Shown piece after piece: positions 1-44,595 of a DNA stretch of 64,000 bases. Source of the stretch: Lepturacanthus savala (taxonomy: Eukaryota; Chordata; Actinopteri; Scombriformes; Trichiuridae); assembly GCA_030544235.1 (NCBI GenBank), contig CM060464.1, forward strand, positions 30,192,152 through 30,256,151, written 5' to 3'. Below the pieces are notes generated by a model. The model was not told the origin of the DNA. It did not search any database and worked only from the letters and a program-made list of their open reading frames with translations. The position numbers and the translations under genes are program-made. Each line of letters starts with the position of its first letter. The stretch's first letter is position 1.

Positions 1-12302
<12,302 letters not shown>

Positions 12303-12690
12303 TGATGATGATGGAGGATCATCTGAGAACAAAGCAGGACTTGGTTCGGTTCACTCTGGGTGTAGAGATAACCGGCCTTCACTGGAGTCACATCCCTTGT
12401 TCTTTTCTGAGCTGATATTTATCCAGGACAGTTGGCACCATGATTGTTTTCAGCAACACACTGTTTTTACGACTGAGAACACACAGTTTCATCCTCTGCT
12501 GTGGAGCAGCAGAGCAACTGAAGAAACTGCTGTTTCTAGATTTCTCTAATGGTCAACAAATCTCATGTGCAGAACCAAATCACATGTGAATATATCCTAC
12601 TTACAAGTTCTTTGTGTAGATTCAAATCTGATGATAAATCTCTTTTCTCTGTGTGTTATTGTCAAAAATCAAACACGTCACACTCTTAAG
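12303..12690 (+). other. Probable cpxm1 3' untranslated region
   Basis: Sequence after the cpxm1 stop with no further coding potential. No AATAAA is visible before the transposon remnant that follows; the first clear AATAAA on this strand is near 13885, inside the remnant. The 3' end of the mRNA could not be placed. Confidence 0.5.
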
Positions 12691-13957
12691 GCTGTGACAT
12701 TGGGCAGTTAGTTGAAAGGGGTGTGTTCAAAATAATAGCAGTCTGCCGTTAACTTGACAAACTCAAAACTATTTTGTACAAACTTTTTTGTTTTTAGGAT
12801 TTAGAATCAATTAAGAATCACTAAACTAATATTTAGTTGCATGACCATAGTTTTTTATAACTGCTTCACATCTCTGCAGCATAAAGTCAACAGACTTGTG
12901 GAACCTTTCAGCTGTTATTCCAGATTTTTTAACAACGTTCCACAAACCATTTGCATTTCCTGGTTTTGCTTCAGAAACAGCGTTTTTGATATTACCCCAC
13001 AAGTTCTTGATTGGGTTAAGGTCCAGATGGGACTCACCACTTCATAACATAACTTTGGAACTAAGATGCTGCTTGTTTACTGGTGCGTTTGGGGTCATTG
13101 TCTTGTTGAAACACCCATTTAAAGGGCATTTCCTCTTCATCATAAGGCAACATAACCTCTTCAAATATGTCAAATATTTTGACATATGCAAACTGCTCTC
13201 TGGTCTGGATAAATAGGCCCAACACCACAGTAGGAGAAACATGCCCATATCATGATGCTGCAGCACCATCTTCACTGTCTTCAGAGTGAACTCCACTCTG
13301 AAGAACTCCTCCATTTCTCTTTAGGCCACTTGATGTGTTCTTTGGCAAACTGGAACTCTGTCACAGCACTTACAGGTAACTCCAACTGTCTCTGATCATC
13401 CTGGAGCTGATCATTGATTGAGTCTTTGCCATTCTGATTAGTCTTTCTCTCCATTCTGATGATTGTCTTCCATTTCCTGCCGTGTATATCTGATTTTGCT
13501 CACTATTTTAAGGCATTGGAGATCATTTTAGCTGAATATCCTATAATTTTCTGCACCTCTATAAGTTTTCCTCTCTCCAATCAACTTTTTTAATCAAAGA
13601 ACTCTGTTCTTCTGAACAATGTCTTGAACGACCCATTTTCCTCAGGCTTTCAAAGAGAAATGCATGTTCAGCAAGTACTGGCTTCATCCTTAAATATCTG
13701 TTTTTCCACAAAATTGAAGACTTCACTGATTGAATGGCAGACACCATTGCTATTATTTTGAACACATCCCTTTCAACTAATTGCCCAATGTCACAGCCTT
13801 AAGAGCGTGATATCATCAACACTGGGTCTGGTTGGATTTCTGAGAATCTACTGCACCTACTGGTGAATTGTTTGCCATCTAGAAATAAAAAAAATATCAT
13901 AAAAACCTGGATTTATCTGGTTAATAACATTGAACTGCTATTATATTCAACGCTACT
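12685..13957 (-). mobile_element. Degenerate Tc1/mariner element between cpxm1 and elp1
   Basis: Inverted sub-terminal repeats are clear: CTCTTAAGGCTGTGACATTG at about 12683 recurs in inverse at about 13785-13806, and GTGTTCAAAATAATAGCA is also repeated inversely. The right end runs to about 13957 (GAACTGCTATTAT...CTACTG). The left outermost part is missing or too diverged. The minus strand holds scraps of a Tc1 transposase (an AYVKIFDIFEEV-like region and a QDNDP/QT-type motif) broken by many stops. The element is dead and occupies most of the convergent cpxm1-elp1 spacer. Confidence 0.8.
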
Positions 13958-14248
13958 GAGAGAGAATCTACAGTCTAAAATAAATCCACTGTATTATCTC
14001 ACAATCTAAATCTAAACACATGAGGCTGGATTTACAAACAAGAACTTGATTAAGGAATTTCAAATCTTTTTAAATTTTTGAAGCAGTGTGTTTTTTTTCT
14101 CAAGGTTTTTTGAAAACCCCAAAATGACAACTGTATTTATGTCTTTTGTCAATAAATAAACTTTTAAAAAGTGAAAAAAAAAGGTTTTGTGAATCCAGAT
14201 TTACTTCCAGGGATCTTGTATTTAATATGATTCATCCACTTTTGAGTA

Positions 14249-14306
<58 letters not shown>

Positions 14307-14560
14307 TTTTATATTCAATACATGTCTTTTACATGTCTTGTTACTGTAGAACTGTCAAGTGAATTCAACGTTCAATCATAGATGCAGGTGCAACATGGCT
14401 GGTTTAGGAAGGAAACATTTCTCAATTATTAGACTGATATCACAGCCTTGATTTTTTTTTTTTATTGTTTTTGATTTTCTGTGGAGAAACTACTGGAAAA
14501 AACCTTGATGTAACATCATGCTGTTGTGTTTCTAAATTTCAGAGAATTTCAAAGAACTGT
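13958..14560. other. Intergenic spacer, no gene seen
   Basis: AT-rich spacer between the transposon remnant and the elp1 3' end. It contains the TA microsatellite listed separately and poly-T runs. Confidence 0.6.
14256..14303. repeat. (TA)n microsatellite
   Basis: Uninterrupted TA dinucleotides, preceded by GTGTG. Confidence 0.97.
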
Positions 14561-14576
14561 GGCCAGAGAAGACATC

Positions 14577-14582
14577 TTTATT
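14577..14582 (-). terminator. Candidate elp1 polyadenylation signal
   Basis: TTTATT on the plus strand reads AATAAA on the minus strand, 59 bases beyond the elp1 stop codon. This implies a very short 3' UTR if it is used. Confidence 0.55.
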
Positions 14583-14640
14583 AATACGTAATTACCATGT
14601 TACTTTACAGTTTAAAAAAAAATATTAAAACAAAACTAAT

Positions 14641-33862
<19,222 letters not shown>

Positions 33863-33922
33863 TTTACCTCAGGACTGAGGGAAAACACAACAAAGTCTGC
33901 TCCCAAAGTCTGCAAAAAAGAC
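33863..33922 (-). other. elp1: elp1 5' UTR part of the first coding exon
   Basis: A TTTTGCAG acceptor (minus strand) ends just above 33922, giving 60 nt of leader before ATG at 33862. The start is supported by the conserved N-terminus MRNLKL. Confidence 0.6.
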
Positions 33923-34732
33923 CTGCAAAAGAAACACATTTAAACATTTCAACAAGAGAGTGACAGATAGATCTGGGACATTCTTCAGAGAATGGCAACT
34001 GTAATATGGTGAAATAGCTTCTTTTTTTCTTGAGTGATATGTTTTCTAAAAGCTACAGATAACAATTCCGAACAATATAATACGTTATCAGGAAAAACAG
34101 TTACAAAGCATCACTGGATACATAAATATAGAAAATACTGAATGTTTTATCTTGTTTGGTGCCAACATGGCTACTAAATCACACAGTGGTGGACTTTAGG
34201 AAAAGTAGAAATACTGTCATCAGAAAAATACAAGTAAAAGTATAGAATAAATAAATTAAATGTTACTTCATTATGTAATTATGTCAAATTAAAATAGCAT
34301 TAAAGTATTCATTATTCAGACTTCGTATATAAACATTTTCTTATAATCACTAAATACACGTATGAGAACGTTTAATGTCTGATGTTTTAGTTTATCAACG
34401 TGGAGCCAATTTTAGATACTCTGGCCAGATTAACAGTAAATTTAACCTATTCATCCATCCATCCATATTTTAACAGAAACTTAGATGACAACGAGCCAAT
34501 TATGTTAGTAAACCACTTATAACAAAGTTAACCATTATAATTATATTTCCCTTAACATAAGTATAATTTAATAACGGTGGAGCTTTATAAAAACCTAGTT
34601 TACAGTGTGATGTTAAATAGCTGATGTTAAATTAGCATTTTACGGGACCCGTGGTTTAAACTAACGTTATAAAGGAAAACTAAATGACTTGTTACCGCCT
34701 GTCTGTCTGTGTGACATAACGCGTCAACTTAC

Positions 34733-34900
34733 CTTTAAACTGTAAAGAACAGAAGCAGCTTGAAGTAAAAGCTTATTTTAAGTGCCCAGCGTCAACAAAC
34801 ACAACAACACACGCATGTGGTGCTGCTGTCAGACTGCTGTTAACCTTTCACCTCTGACGCAGGCACGTGACGTCACAGCCGTGTTGCCCTGTCGCCCCCT
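34733..34900 (-). promoter_or_regulatory. elp1: elp1 core promoter and noncoding first exon
   Basis: The minus strand has a strong donor AAAG/GTAAGT at 34733, so an untranslated first exon ends there. Just upstream, at 34864-34875, lies CACGTGACGTCA (the inverse, TGACGTCACGTG, on the transcribed orientation), a full CRE/ATF site overlapping an E-box, in locally GC-rich sequence. The exact start site was not determined. Confidence 0.6.
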
Positions 34901-34919
34901 GCCGCCGTGGAGGGAACAT

Positions 34920-35600
34920 AACGTCCATGGAAGTAAATGTTTTGTTGATAAAATAAATTCAATGAAACTTTGTATCCGAAAAATAGCTTTTAATTAACTA
35001 ATTATCTATTTAATTAATCTGTTAATCTATTTTTTCTTTTAATACTTACAAAATAATTGTGACAGAAAGAAAACAATAACATTAATCTATTTTCTTTCTT
35101 TATTTGGCAGTATTTTCCATATAAACCCAAATGTTAATTATACAATAGGACAGGGAAGGATTGTTTATAAATACATTGCTAAACTGTTTTTGTTTTGTCA
35201 TCCTGTTATGTAATGTAACTATTATATAATATGAATATTGTTGTTCCTGTTCTTATATACTTTAATACAATTATTTTTATTTATATTTTCAATGATCAGG
35301 CAATTTATTTCAATAGTAAATAAACAAAATAATCAAATACAAACCAAATGTGATCTTAAAAAAAATACAATGCAGGTGGTATCAGTCCTGTCTAAAATTT
35401 CTTACAATATTTTTTTTCATATCATGCCTGATTTTGTTCATTACACGTAAATATTATATTATTATCATATATTTCAAATATATCTGGAAAAGTACTTCAT
35501 GGTTCCACTCCCATTACATCATATACATTACAGCTTCATTATATTTATCAATTTTTTTCCACAAAGACGTTTTGTTAGATTGATTAGTGGCATATTAGGT
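34920..35600. other. Spacer between elp1 and the next promoter
   Basis: AT-rich, with no coding potential or recognised repeat. Confidence 0.6.
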
Positions 35601-35619
35601 GTAAGGCTTTTACTCTGAA

Positions 35620-36020
35620 AACAAAACGGACGTTGCCGCCTTTCTAAGGTTTTTATTTTGTAAAGCAGAGGCCGGATGTGGTCGTGTTTTTGTCGTGTGA
35701 TTGACAGGCCGCTGACTGACAACAGGTGAACGGGAGTTTTCGCGGAGCTCTGGAGCCTCAGCGGGATTAACGCCGTGATGAGAGGACGGAGGCGGCCGGG
35801 TAAACATTTCCTTACATTTATTTGTCATTCTGGGCCGTTTTTTATCCAAACAAGAAGCAGCGAACACGCCTCTTTATTACCAAAACCTCACCGCACAAGG
35901 CGCTTTGGGCTCGTTTTGTTTATCCCGCTCTGCGGCAATTTAACCAGACTGTTTAAACCCCTCCGCGGTCATTTCAGTGCACGTGCACCGACCGATGGAG
36001 ATTTAAGTGAAACTGTGTTT
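35620..36020 (+). promoter_or_regulatory. CpG-rich segment with candidate first exon
   Basis: A locally GC- and CpG-rich block in an AT-rich region, containing GCCGTGATGAGAGGACGGAG and then a donor CCGG/GTAAAC near 35800. Its position, facing away from elp1, suits a promoter for the plus-strand RhoGEF gene (coding start at 44596) or an unannotated transcript. The short frame MRGRRRP before the donor may or may not be translated. Confidence 0.45.
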
Positions 36021-36682
36021 TAAAAATCAATGTCTGCATTGATCTCTGCAGCACCTCCCTTCTCCTATAATGAAAACCAGGCATGTGCTATTATGTCTGT
36101 TATAATATGCCCAAAAGATATGAGGTGAAGTGTTAATTACACAGACTATTACAAACAGAAGGATCTATTTAATGATGGGTAATTAGAAGATTTAAGGGGA
36201 TTTAAATCTGGAATTTACCTTAGAAGCTTGAAGGTTTCAATATCACTTGGAACAAATATTGTTAAAAATCACTACATATTTCACATAAAAGTCTCACATA
36301 CCATCATGAATGTGTGTCACATTTATTAAATTAAATAATATTAATTGGTGATTATACTTTGACTGATTTAAACATAATAATCCTACATATTTACAAATGT
36401 ATAGAGTTAATCTTAAACAGTTTTCTCCAGTGAATGATTAATTGTGAATAGGTTTGAATATTAAATTGTTTTGAGTGTTTGTTTTAAGAGGAAAAAAAAA
36501 TCTGAGGTTTCAGCTTCTTAAATGTGAATATTTTCTAATGTTTCTGTTAATTTGGACTGTTTGTCAAACAGGGCAAAACAAGACAAGACATTCATTGAAA
36601 TATCATTCATTCAGTAGTCCAGAGTGATGATGGCTGTGAAATTCACTCAGAAAATTGGAAACTAAACTTGATATTGACAAAC

Positions 36683-36684
<2 letters not shown>

Positions 36685-36767
<83 letters not shown>
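36685..36767. repeat. (TA)n microsatellite
   Basis: About 80 bp of pure TA; the alternating Ile-Tyr open frame here is an artefact. Confidence 0.97.
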
Positions 36768-36769
<2 letters not shown>

Positions 36770-38669
36770 CTAATAAATATAGTATTACAGTCATTTGGAT
36801 AAATGCAAGTTTACAATATGGAATCTTTTGAGTTTTTGGATATTGAGATAAGTGGCATATCATTTATCTGTTATGGATGGACAAGGTTTTCAGGCTGAAA
36901 AACACATCATAAAAAGTCTGTGAATTGCTCTGTTAATGACTTGTACCGATATGTTTAATATCGGTATTTTCTGGAGTAGAGTTTGTAGTACTCACAAAAC
37001 ACCTGTAAGGAAGAATTGCATGGTTAATGCATGATGAATAATTTCCTGCTAAGGAAAGAAATGATACATAGTGATTTTATGGATGTGGCATGTCTAAAAA
37101 TAGGCTAAAAAGTGTATGAGACAAAATCTAAGCATTTGTTTTTTTGTCTGAATACTTGAAAATGATCTACAACACCACAAAAAGTAGCAGATACCAAGTA
37201 GAGATATTTATGGCAGGAACAGATTTCTTAATCAAAGTCTTGCCGACAGCCTTGACACTGACTTGACATGTCATGGAACTGCGATTCTGCTATCTTCTTG
37301 TCTGATTGAAAATACGTCAGACAGGAAGACTGACTGTAAAGCTTCCTGAGGGATAGCTGGAGGTTGAACAGACCAGACAGAGACAGGCTGAGAGATAAAA
37401 ACACAGTGTCTAAAAATGCTGTTTTGTCTGCCTGAATCTGTTTATTTTAATTTTTAGTGATAAGGAATCCACAGTCCATGCTGTTTCCTTCTGCTACAGA
37501 CATTCTGAATGAAACTACCTTGAATTAAATCCTAACACAATGAGACCACTAGTCAAAATACTTCTATTTTTTTTTAATTGTTTTTACTGTAATACTACTT
37601 GTTTCATCACAAATGATACCAGCTTAACAATGAATCTTTGAAAGAAAAACATACATGAACTGTGGAATATCTTCGTATTCTTTACGTGCCCCTAATGACA
37701 GCATGATGACCTGATGACTCAAGCTATTCCAGCATGACTTGACATTATTCCACCAAAGTAAAGCTAGGTCTTCATGTGAAGACTCACACACAGTCAACAA
37801 CTGGTCCAACCCTGCAATTAGATTAAACATAGTTCTCCATTTAGCCTCCGAATTAAGTCATCACGCCACTCAGCTCTGACTCCACATTACTATACTGGAG
37901 AAAAACACAGTCAGGTCCTATCATCTAACCATTTGTCATGTGACACTGCATCTATTAGGAAATATTTGTACAAATATGCACTGATTTATAGAAAAATGCA
38001 CCCATCTTGCCAGTCTACTTTACCGATTATATTTGTTTTCCACATATACAATCATGAATCAAAACTTGCAAGGTCATTTTTTTAAATTTTATTTTAATCT
38101 TATGTTTATCTGTCAGGTGACAGCAATGGCACAACAAATGTAGACCACAGCAAGTACAAATTGTTTGGATGAATGAAATGGCCTCACCACTAACTGATAA
38201 GCTGTTATTGGGAATCATGAGCAAGTGTTTCTGTAACCATAGTAACTCACAATCACTTCTGCTTGCTGCTGCTGACTGAAGATTCCGCCATAATGGAGCA
38301 AAACAGGCTCCACATTATTCCACCTTTGCCACAGTTTGTACCTTTTAACACCTGAACCAAACAGGCCAATGTTATTCTGTCCAGACTTTTAGACAGAAAG
38401 CTGCTGTTCAAGAATCAGAGGCATGACCAACATGCCCTCATATAATAGCATTAGTGTCTACTATGACGTACTCTGCTATTTATCAAGCTGTGACACTCTT
38501 TACACTTTGACTGGTGAGTTTACATCAATGGGTGAGTGAATATCACCCGTACTGACAGCTGTCAACATGTGGTATTACAAGTATACAGACGTGCCGTGTA
38601 ACCAATCAGAGAGCTGGAATGAGCCACGAGTCCTATTGAAGCTGAGCATGATTGGTCAGTATCTGGGTC

Positions 38670-39147
<478 letters not shown>

Positions 39148-40147
39148 TAAAGGTACAGTATGTAGTTTCTGGCAAAGTATACTTTAAAATACTTTTCCTG
39201 AATACACATAGAAATGAAGTGTTTTTGCCCATTGTCAATGACATAAAGCATTCATTTTTGTGGTATATGTTATCTAACTGGAATGTTTTTCTTCTTGGGA
39301 AGATAGCTTTTAGTTATTAAAAAGATGTTTTGAATTTTACTCCTATCTGTTATGGCTGACAGTTTTGGATAGATATGCACATGCACATACACACCCTGTA
39401 CATTGTCATCACAGTCAATAGGAGTCAGCTGGTAAAAAAAATCCTATCCTTCAGCATTCCACCCTGTCATACTCATCTGATGAAAACAGATTAGCCGCTA
39501 ACTTCCTGCCTGCCTGATTCCACTACTCCTCAAGGCTAACTGAAATGAACTACTTAATGTCTCAGGCCAAGTTCGTACTCACATCACATTCAGAACACTC
39601 TCAGAGTTCACGGGTTCATACTGAGATGTCATCTTGAAATAGGCCTATTTTCCTGTTGCTTTAAGGCTACATTGAGCATATTTGCATGTTTACTTCCAAC
39701 CAGGCAAGTCATTTGTAAAATAGCCTCACTGTGAATTATATCTCTCAGAATTATGCAAACATCCAGACCCTGAATCACTGCTACAACAGTGCAGGTGTGA
39801 TTTAGTTAGTTTATTTAGTTGTAACTTGCTATCCAGGGTTGTTGGGAAGTCGAGTTTTAATATTTCCTTCTATCTAAAACCCAGTGGAAGATGACTAATC
39901 AGAAAAATGTGGTGGTGATGGTGTCCTGTCTGTTCTGTCAATAAAACCTCAAACCTGTTACTCTTTGGATTTCCTGTGTTGACAGAAGGTTTATTGTGAG
40001 GTGAAAGGTTGGCGTAAGGTGGAAACCACCAAATCTGAATGAAACAGAAACTAAGGAGTGTTACTGCTTCTTGAAGTTAAAATTTTCTTTGGACCTGTGT
40101 TTCAATACTACCCTAAGCCTTTTCTATGTGTTGAGAATAGGGTTGAG

Positions 40148-40966
40148 AATAGGGTTGCAAATAGGGGGGAAAATTTCCAGTAAATTTCCAGAAACCTTTC
40201 ATGGGAAGTTGAACTGGGGAATATTGGAAATGATCAACATTTAGCAACTAGCCTACCAGCTAGCTCACTACTGTATGAATACATTTTTATTCAAGATTTG
40301 CAAGTAAAACATTAATACCATTATAGACCAAATATACAGACCCCATAATAATGGAACTTTACATGACAGAACTGTTATAAGGTAAATGGAAAGCTGGACT
40401 TCATGCTCCAGACCTGGCTGCTTGGCGGAGTGATCTCAAAGTGCACATTTAGTGCCTGGCTGAAGAAAGTAGTCCTGAGTATTTGTTCAAAGTTATCATA
40501 TCATAGTGCGGTGAATGTGCAGGTCACAACTCGTCCACTACAGCGTTTGAGAGTTTCTGGATTATGGATTTGATGAGGGAAACCAAAACATACCACTAGC
40601 CACACAGTAGTAGCTGAGCAGCCCATGGCTCTGCTCCACTGGTCTGGAAACAGCTTGTACTGGTTTAAAAAAAAAAAAAAAAAAGGTAAAGCACAGATTA
40701 CTGTGACTATGGGAATCTAGATGATGGGAGAATTTTCATAAAATGTTGAATTATTCCTTTATCTTTTAACTATCCCTTTCCTGGCTGTTTTAGCCATAAT
40801 ATATATATTTCAACTATTTAAGTTCCCTATTAAGGGCCAACCTTCAATTTTGTAAAGGGTGGATTTATTCCTGTTTATTTCCATATATAACCATTATTCC
40901 AATATAGTCACGTTAATTCCCAAGAAAAGTTTCCGACTTTGAAAATTCCTGGAATTTTGCAACAAT
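40148..40966. mobile_element. GGTTGCAAA-ended element, second copy
   Basis: Starts GGGTTGCAAATAGGGGGG and ends GGAATTTTGCAAC. The similar flanks GAGAAT on both sides suggest a degenerate target duplication. The interior shares TTTCCAGAAACCTTTC, CCACAGTAGTAGCTGAGCAG and TTAAGGGCCAACCTT with the copies near 30341 and 63203, here in the opposite orientation. Noncoding. Confidence 0.6.
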
Positions 40967-41579
40967 GGAGAATGTGTGTGAAGCAGCACTCAAGTTTTGA
41001 TTTCAAAGGTAGATTTTTGTGGTATTAAAGGGTACAGTGTATATGGTTGTGACAGAAAAGTAAACTAATATTAATGTATGTTTTAATTAGTATATAATTC
41101 AATAAAAATAAGAACTGTGCTTTTATGACCTTGGATTGAGCTGCTTTTATTTAATATTGAGTAATGGGGAAGTATTCACTTCATTATTGTTATTTAATGC
41201 TGTGGACCATGAAAAGTCAGACTCCTCTTATCTTTCTTTTGAATTCCGTTGTGCTAACTTGTTGGTTTTCAGCCAGGATGTACTTTCTTCAGGAGTTTGA
41301 AATAAATTCAGAAACAAACTGGCATAAATCTTTTATTTCCGGCTGAGTGAGCTATAATTCTTTTTTGTTCCATTCCAGCGAAAAATCCAGACAAACCCTC
41401 TGCATTGAGAAGAGGATGGGACGTCCCATGGTGCTTTTGTTTCCTGTGAGAGGAAAACTTCAATCGCATCAAAGCTGCGTCCTCATTGGTCCGTTTAGTG
41501 TCCCATGAAGCCCCTCCAGGTGACGTCCGATTGGTCGTTGATTTTACTGTGAAGACTTGACAGCCAATCAGCATCTGCC

Positions 41580-41959
41580 TGCGTGAGTGCCGCTTCCTCC
41601 TCTCACCAGCTGCTGCAGTCAATCAGCTTATTCAGCAGCGTGTGTGTGCCCTCTCTTCCTACCCCCCTTTTTTCCTCTTTTACAAAACAGCCGGCCCACC
41701 CTCCTTTCCACTCCCATCCCCCCTTTTCCTCACATGCACACGTGAGTATATACACTCACACACTCCTTGCCCATGAGGATCAGCAGCAGCCTGCTGTGCG
41801 TGAGTCACTGGAGAAAGTTACACCAGCGTGTGTTTGTGTGTGTGTGTGTTTTCCATGCAGCAGCCTCTCCTCTGCAGCAGATTTCTGCTTCAGTTGGGAC
41901 AGAGCAGACCTCGGCAGATTGAGGAGCACCACAGCTGAATCAGGGATTCTGCACAAGGT
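41580..41959 (+). other. Candidate 5' untranslated exon of arhgef37
   Basis: A stretch with pyrimidine-rich, exon-like composition that ends CTGCACAAG at a good donor GTAACG (41960). A further possible start region upstream contains CCAAT-like motifs in both orientations. The next acceptor on this strand in the right context is at 44584, directly before the coding start. This is inference from splice motifs only. Confidence 0.4.
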
Positions 41960-44584
41960 AACGACAGCTTGGTGTCATCTAAATGTTTCTTTAATGATAC
42001 TCTGTCACTCCGACATATGTTGTTATTGGGTTAGGGTTTGCTGTGATTTGGGTTTGTGGGCAGCAGATGTCTCAGCTTGAAGCTCTTGGCACATTGGGAT
42101 GTAAATAAAGTTTTTGCATTGGGGATTTTAGACTAATCTCTGTAGGTGTAAATTTTCTTCATCTAATTCTTAAAATGCAATTATATGGTTCATAAAGAGC
42201 TAAAAAATAACTTGTATGCTGCCTTTTTTTCAGTGTCATAAATCCTAGTCATATCAAACTCTGGTTCACCATATGCTGCTAAAACCCCTGAAGCTTTTGG
42301 AGGAGGAAAAAGATAAACCTGTGAGAGAAGGATTAGGAAAGGATCAACATAACAACAGTCCCAACAACCCAAAGTGGCAGCATGTTATTCAATGTAGATT
42401 TAGTCATTGTCATGCAGTTAATGTAAATAAAGTTAATAAAGTTAAAAAAGTGGCAAATAATGAAGCAACGAAGCAAAGATCACAATTAAAAGAGTAAATA
42501 AAAGATTTGCAGTGTTATGTATAATCTCATTTTCTTTTTTTATGTGTTTTATAAAATAGTATAGGAAAAAAAATAAATTTCAGGAACTGGAATCAAAGTC
42601 AATGTAACAATATCTTTACTGGTGTCAAAACCTTTTGAACGATACTCAGCCCTAATCTAGACATTGTCAAAATCCTTTTAAGACATTATGTTCTTATTAG
42701 TGTTTCAAATTTGAATCAGTTTTTGTGCTATTTTTCTAGGGCTGCAACCAATAATTATCTACATCATCCATTTATTTGTAATCCTTCAAGATGACAATTT
42801 GGGCTATAAAATGTTTGAATGTTTAAAACAATCTAGAATAATACATCACAAATGTTTAATTGAATTTTTTTGACAGATTTTATGAAATTACAGCACTTAT
42901 CTATTAAATTATCTATTAAACAAATTAATTTAACACTAGCTTCTCATTTTATCACATAGACAAATCATTAATGATCTCAAACAGGAACAGTAAAACTAAA
43001 TGAGTGCACAGCTTTGTAAATGCACACAAATGTGTTCTTGTGATGCAGTCACATGAATATATAAGCATCAGTTTATCTTGTATAGAAGTCTCACAGTTCC
43101 TAATATACTGCATACAATGACAACATGAGGGAAAGTAAATTCTGCACTAGATTCCTAAAGTAAAAGTATTTTGTTGGTGTGCTATAATGATGTATGGAAG
43201 TTGTGAGTCTTGAGCTTTAAGTGTTGTCATGAGTCATTTCTTACACACAGGTTATAATTTAATCACAGAGTCAGAAATAAGACGGCTATCAGAGACGGCC
43301 CTTTTAAAGCCACAGTGGGCTGCTCAGCTGAAACATGTAAAGGCTAATTGTCACAGTGGTAGCAGCGTTAGCTGCTTTGTAAGCCGATCGCCAGCCTCCT
43401 GGTGTTCTGCTAACGTGGTGTTCCAGCCCAGAGCTTCTATGACAATACATCCCCTCTCGCTGCATGTCGTTACTGCAGCAAACAGCACCCACAAAGCCAC
43501 AGCTCTGCTCCTCTCACAGGATGCATCAACACAGGTGACACAAGCCGTTTGTGCCTCTTTTAGAACAAATTTGTTTTGTCTGCATTTGTTTTCTGATTTC
43601 ACATCCAAGTAATAAATCTCTAATAAAACGCAGGTTTGGTTTCCTCCCTTGGAATTCCAAGAATTTTCATGCAGATTGTATCAGGCACCAGATAATAGAT
43701 GTTCTTAAGCACTCTTCTTCACTTTTGTGGGCTGTATAACTCTGTGACTGTAAAACTATAAATAACATATATTGAGTTGATTTTTATAGATCTCTTTTTA
43801 TAGGGATTTAAAAGTGTACGATATGGAACCTTTAACATACTTCATGCTCCTAAAACCTGTATTTCCTGACAGAACAAACATATGTAGTTTATTCAGTTTC
43901 ATTGGTTAACATGTCACTGTTGATGTGTTTTTCTTCCACTGTTTGAATAACATAAGAGTGTCAGCACGAGAGAGACTACAACAGGGACTGATTTTTTAAA
44001 AAAGAAAACTTCAGAGTTAACACAGTGTAAAATGTGTGTTTTGATAAAGTAACTGTAACAAATGTAGATTATATGTTACTATAAAAACTATCTACTGTAA
44101 CTTTGAGTTATGGTTGAACTAATGTAAGCGCTCCACACATTTCCAGATGTTTTTTTGACCCTGCTCTGATTCCTGCTATTGCTGCTCATTAAAACTGATA
44201 TGTTATCAAAATAAGGTGATTTAATTAAATCACAATAAGTTGATTTAATTACTCCCTTAAAAGGGAAGAACAGTAAAAGAAAATCAACAAATGCCTGCAG
44301 AATGACTTGTATGATCACATTACAGCTCCTGGAAAAAAAGAGAATCGGCATAATGGCTTAGCAACTGTCTTGTTGGCATATGAACTGTAACACTGATAAC
44401 CTCAAGACTTTAGATACTGAAAAACTGAAAGTGGAACTTTTTTTCTTTACTCCAACCTTAATAAACTGTAATAAAACTTAAATCATGCAGGAGAGGTTCT
44501 TCACCATGGTTAGAAATAAAGGCTGGAATCTGTTTATCATGATGACATATTATTTTAAAGAGCATAATCTTTGTCTTCTGACAG
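41960..44584 (+). other. Probable arhgef37 5' intron
   Basis: No recognisable exon or defined transposon. A 127-codon open frame at 43229-43612 has no splice context and no family resemblance that I can see. Confidence 0.45.
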
Positions 44585-44595
44585 TGGTCTCCATC

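Noticed and set aside
36603..36863. Open frame with an Ile-Tyr repeat; likewise at 38990-39244
   Set aside because: Translation of TA microsatellites.
43229..43612. 127-codon plus-strand frame in the arhgef37 5' intron
   Set aside because: No domain, no fitting splice sites and ordinary intron composition.
44485..44595. Upstream ATG that would lengthen the arhgef37 protein by 37 residues
   Set aside because: It lies before a good TTCTGACAG splice acceptor at 44584, so this stretch is most likely intron. The start at 44596 was preferred.
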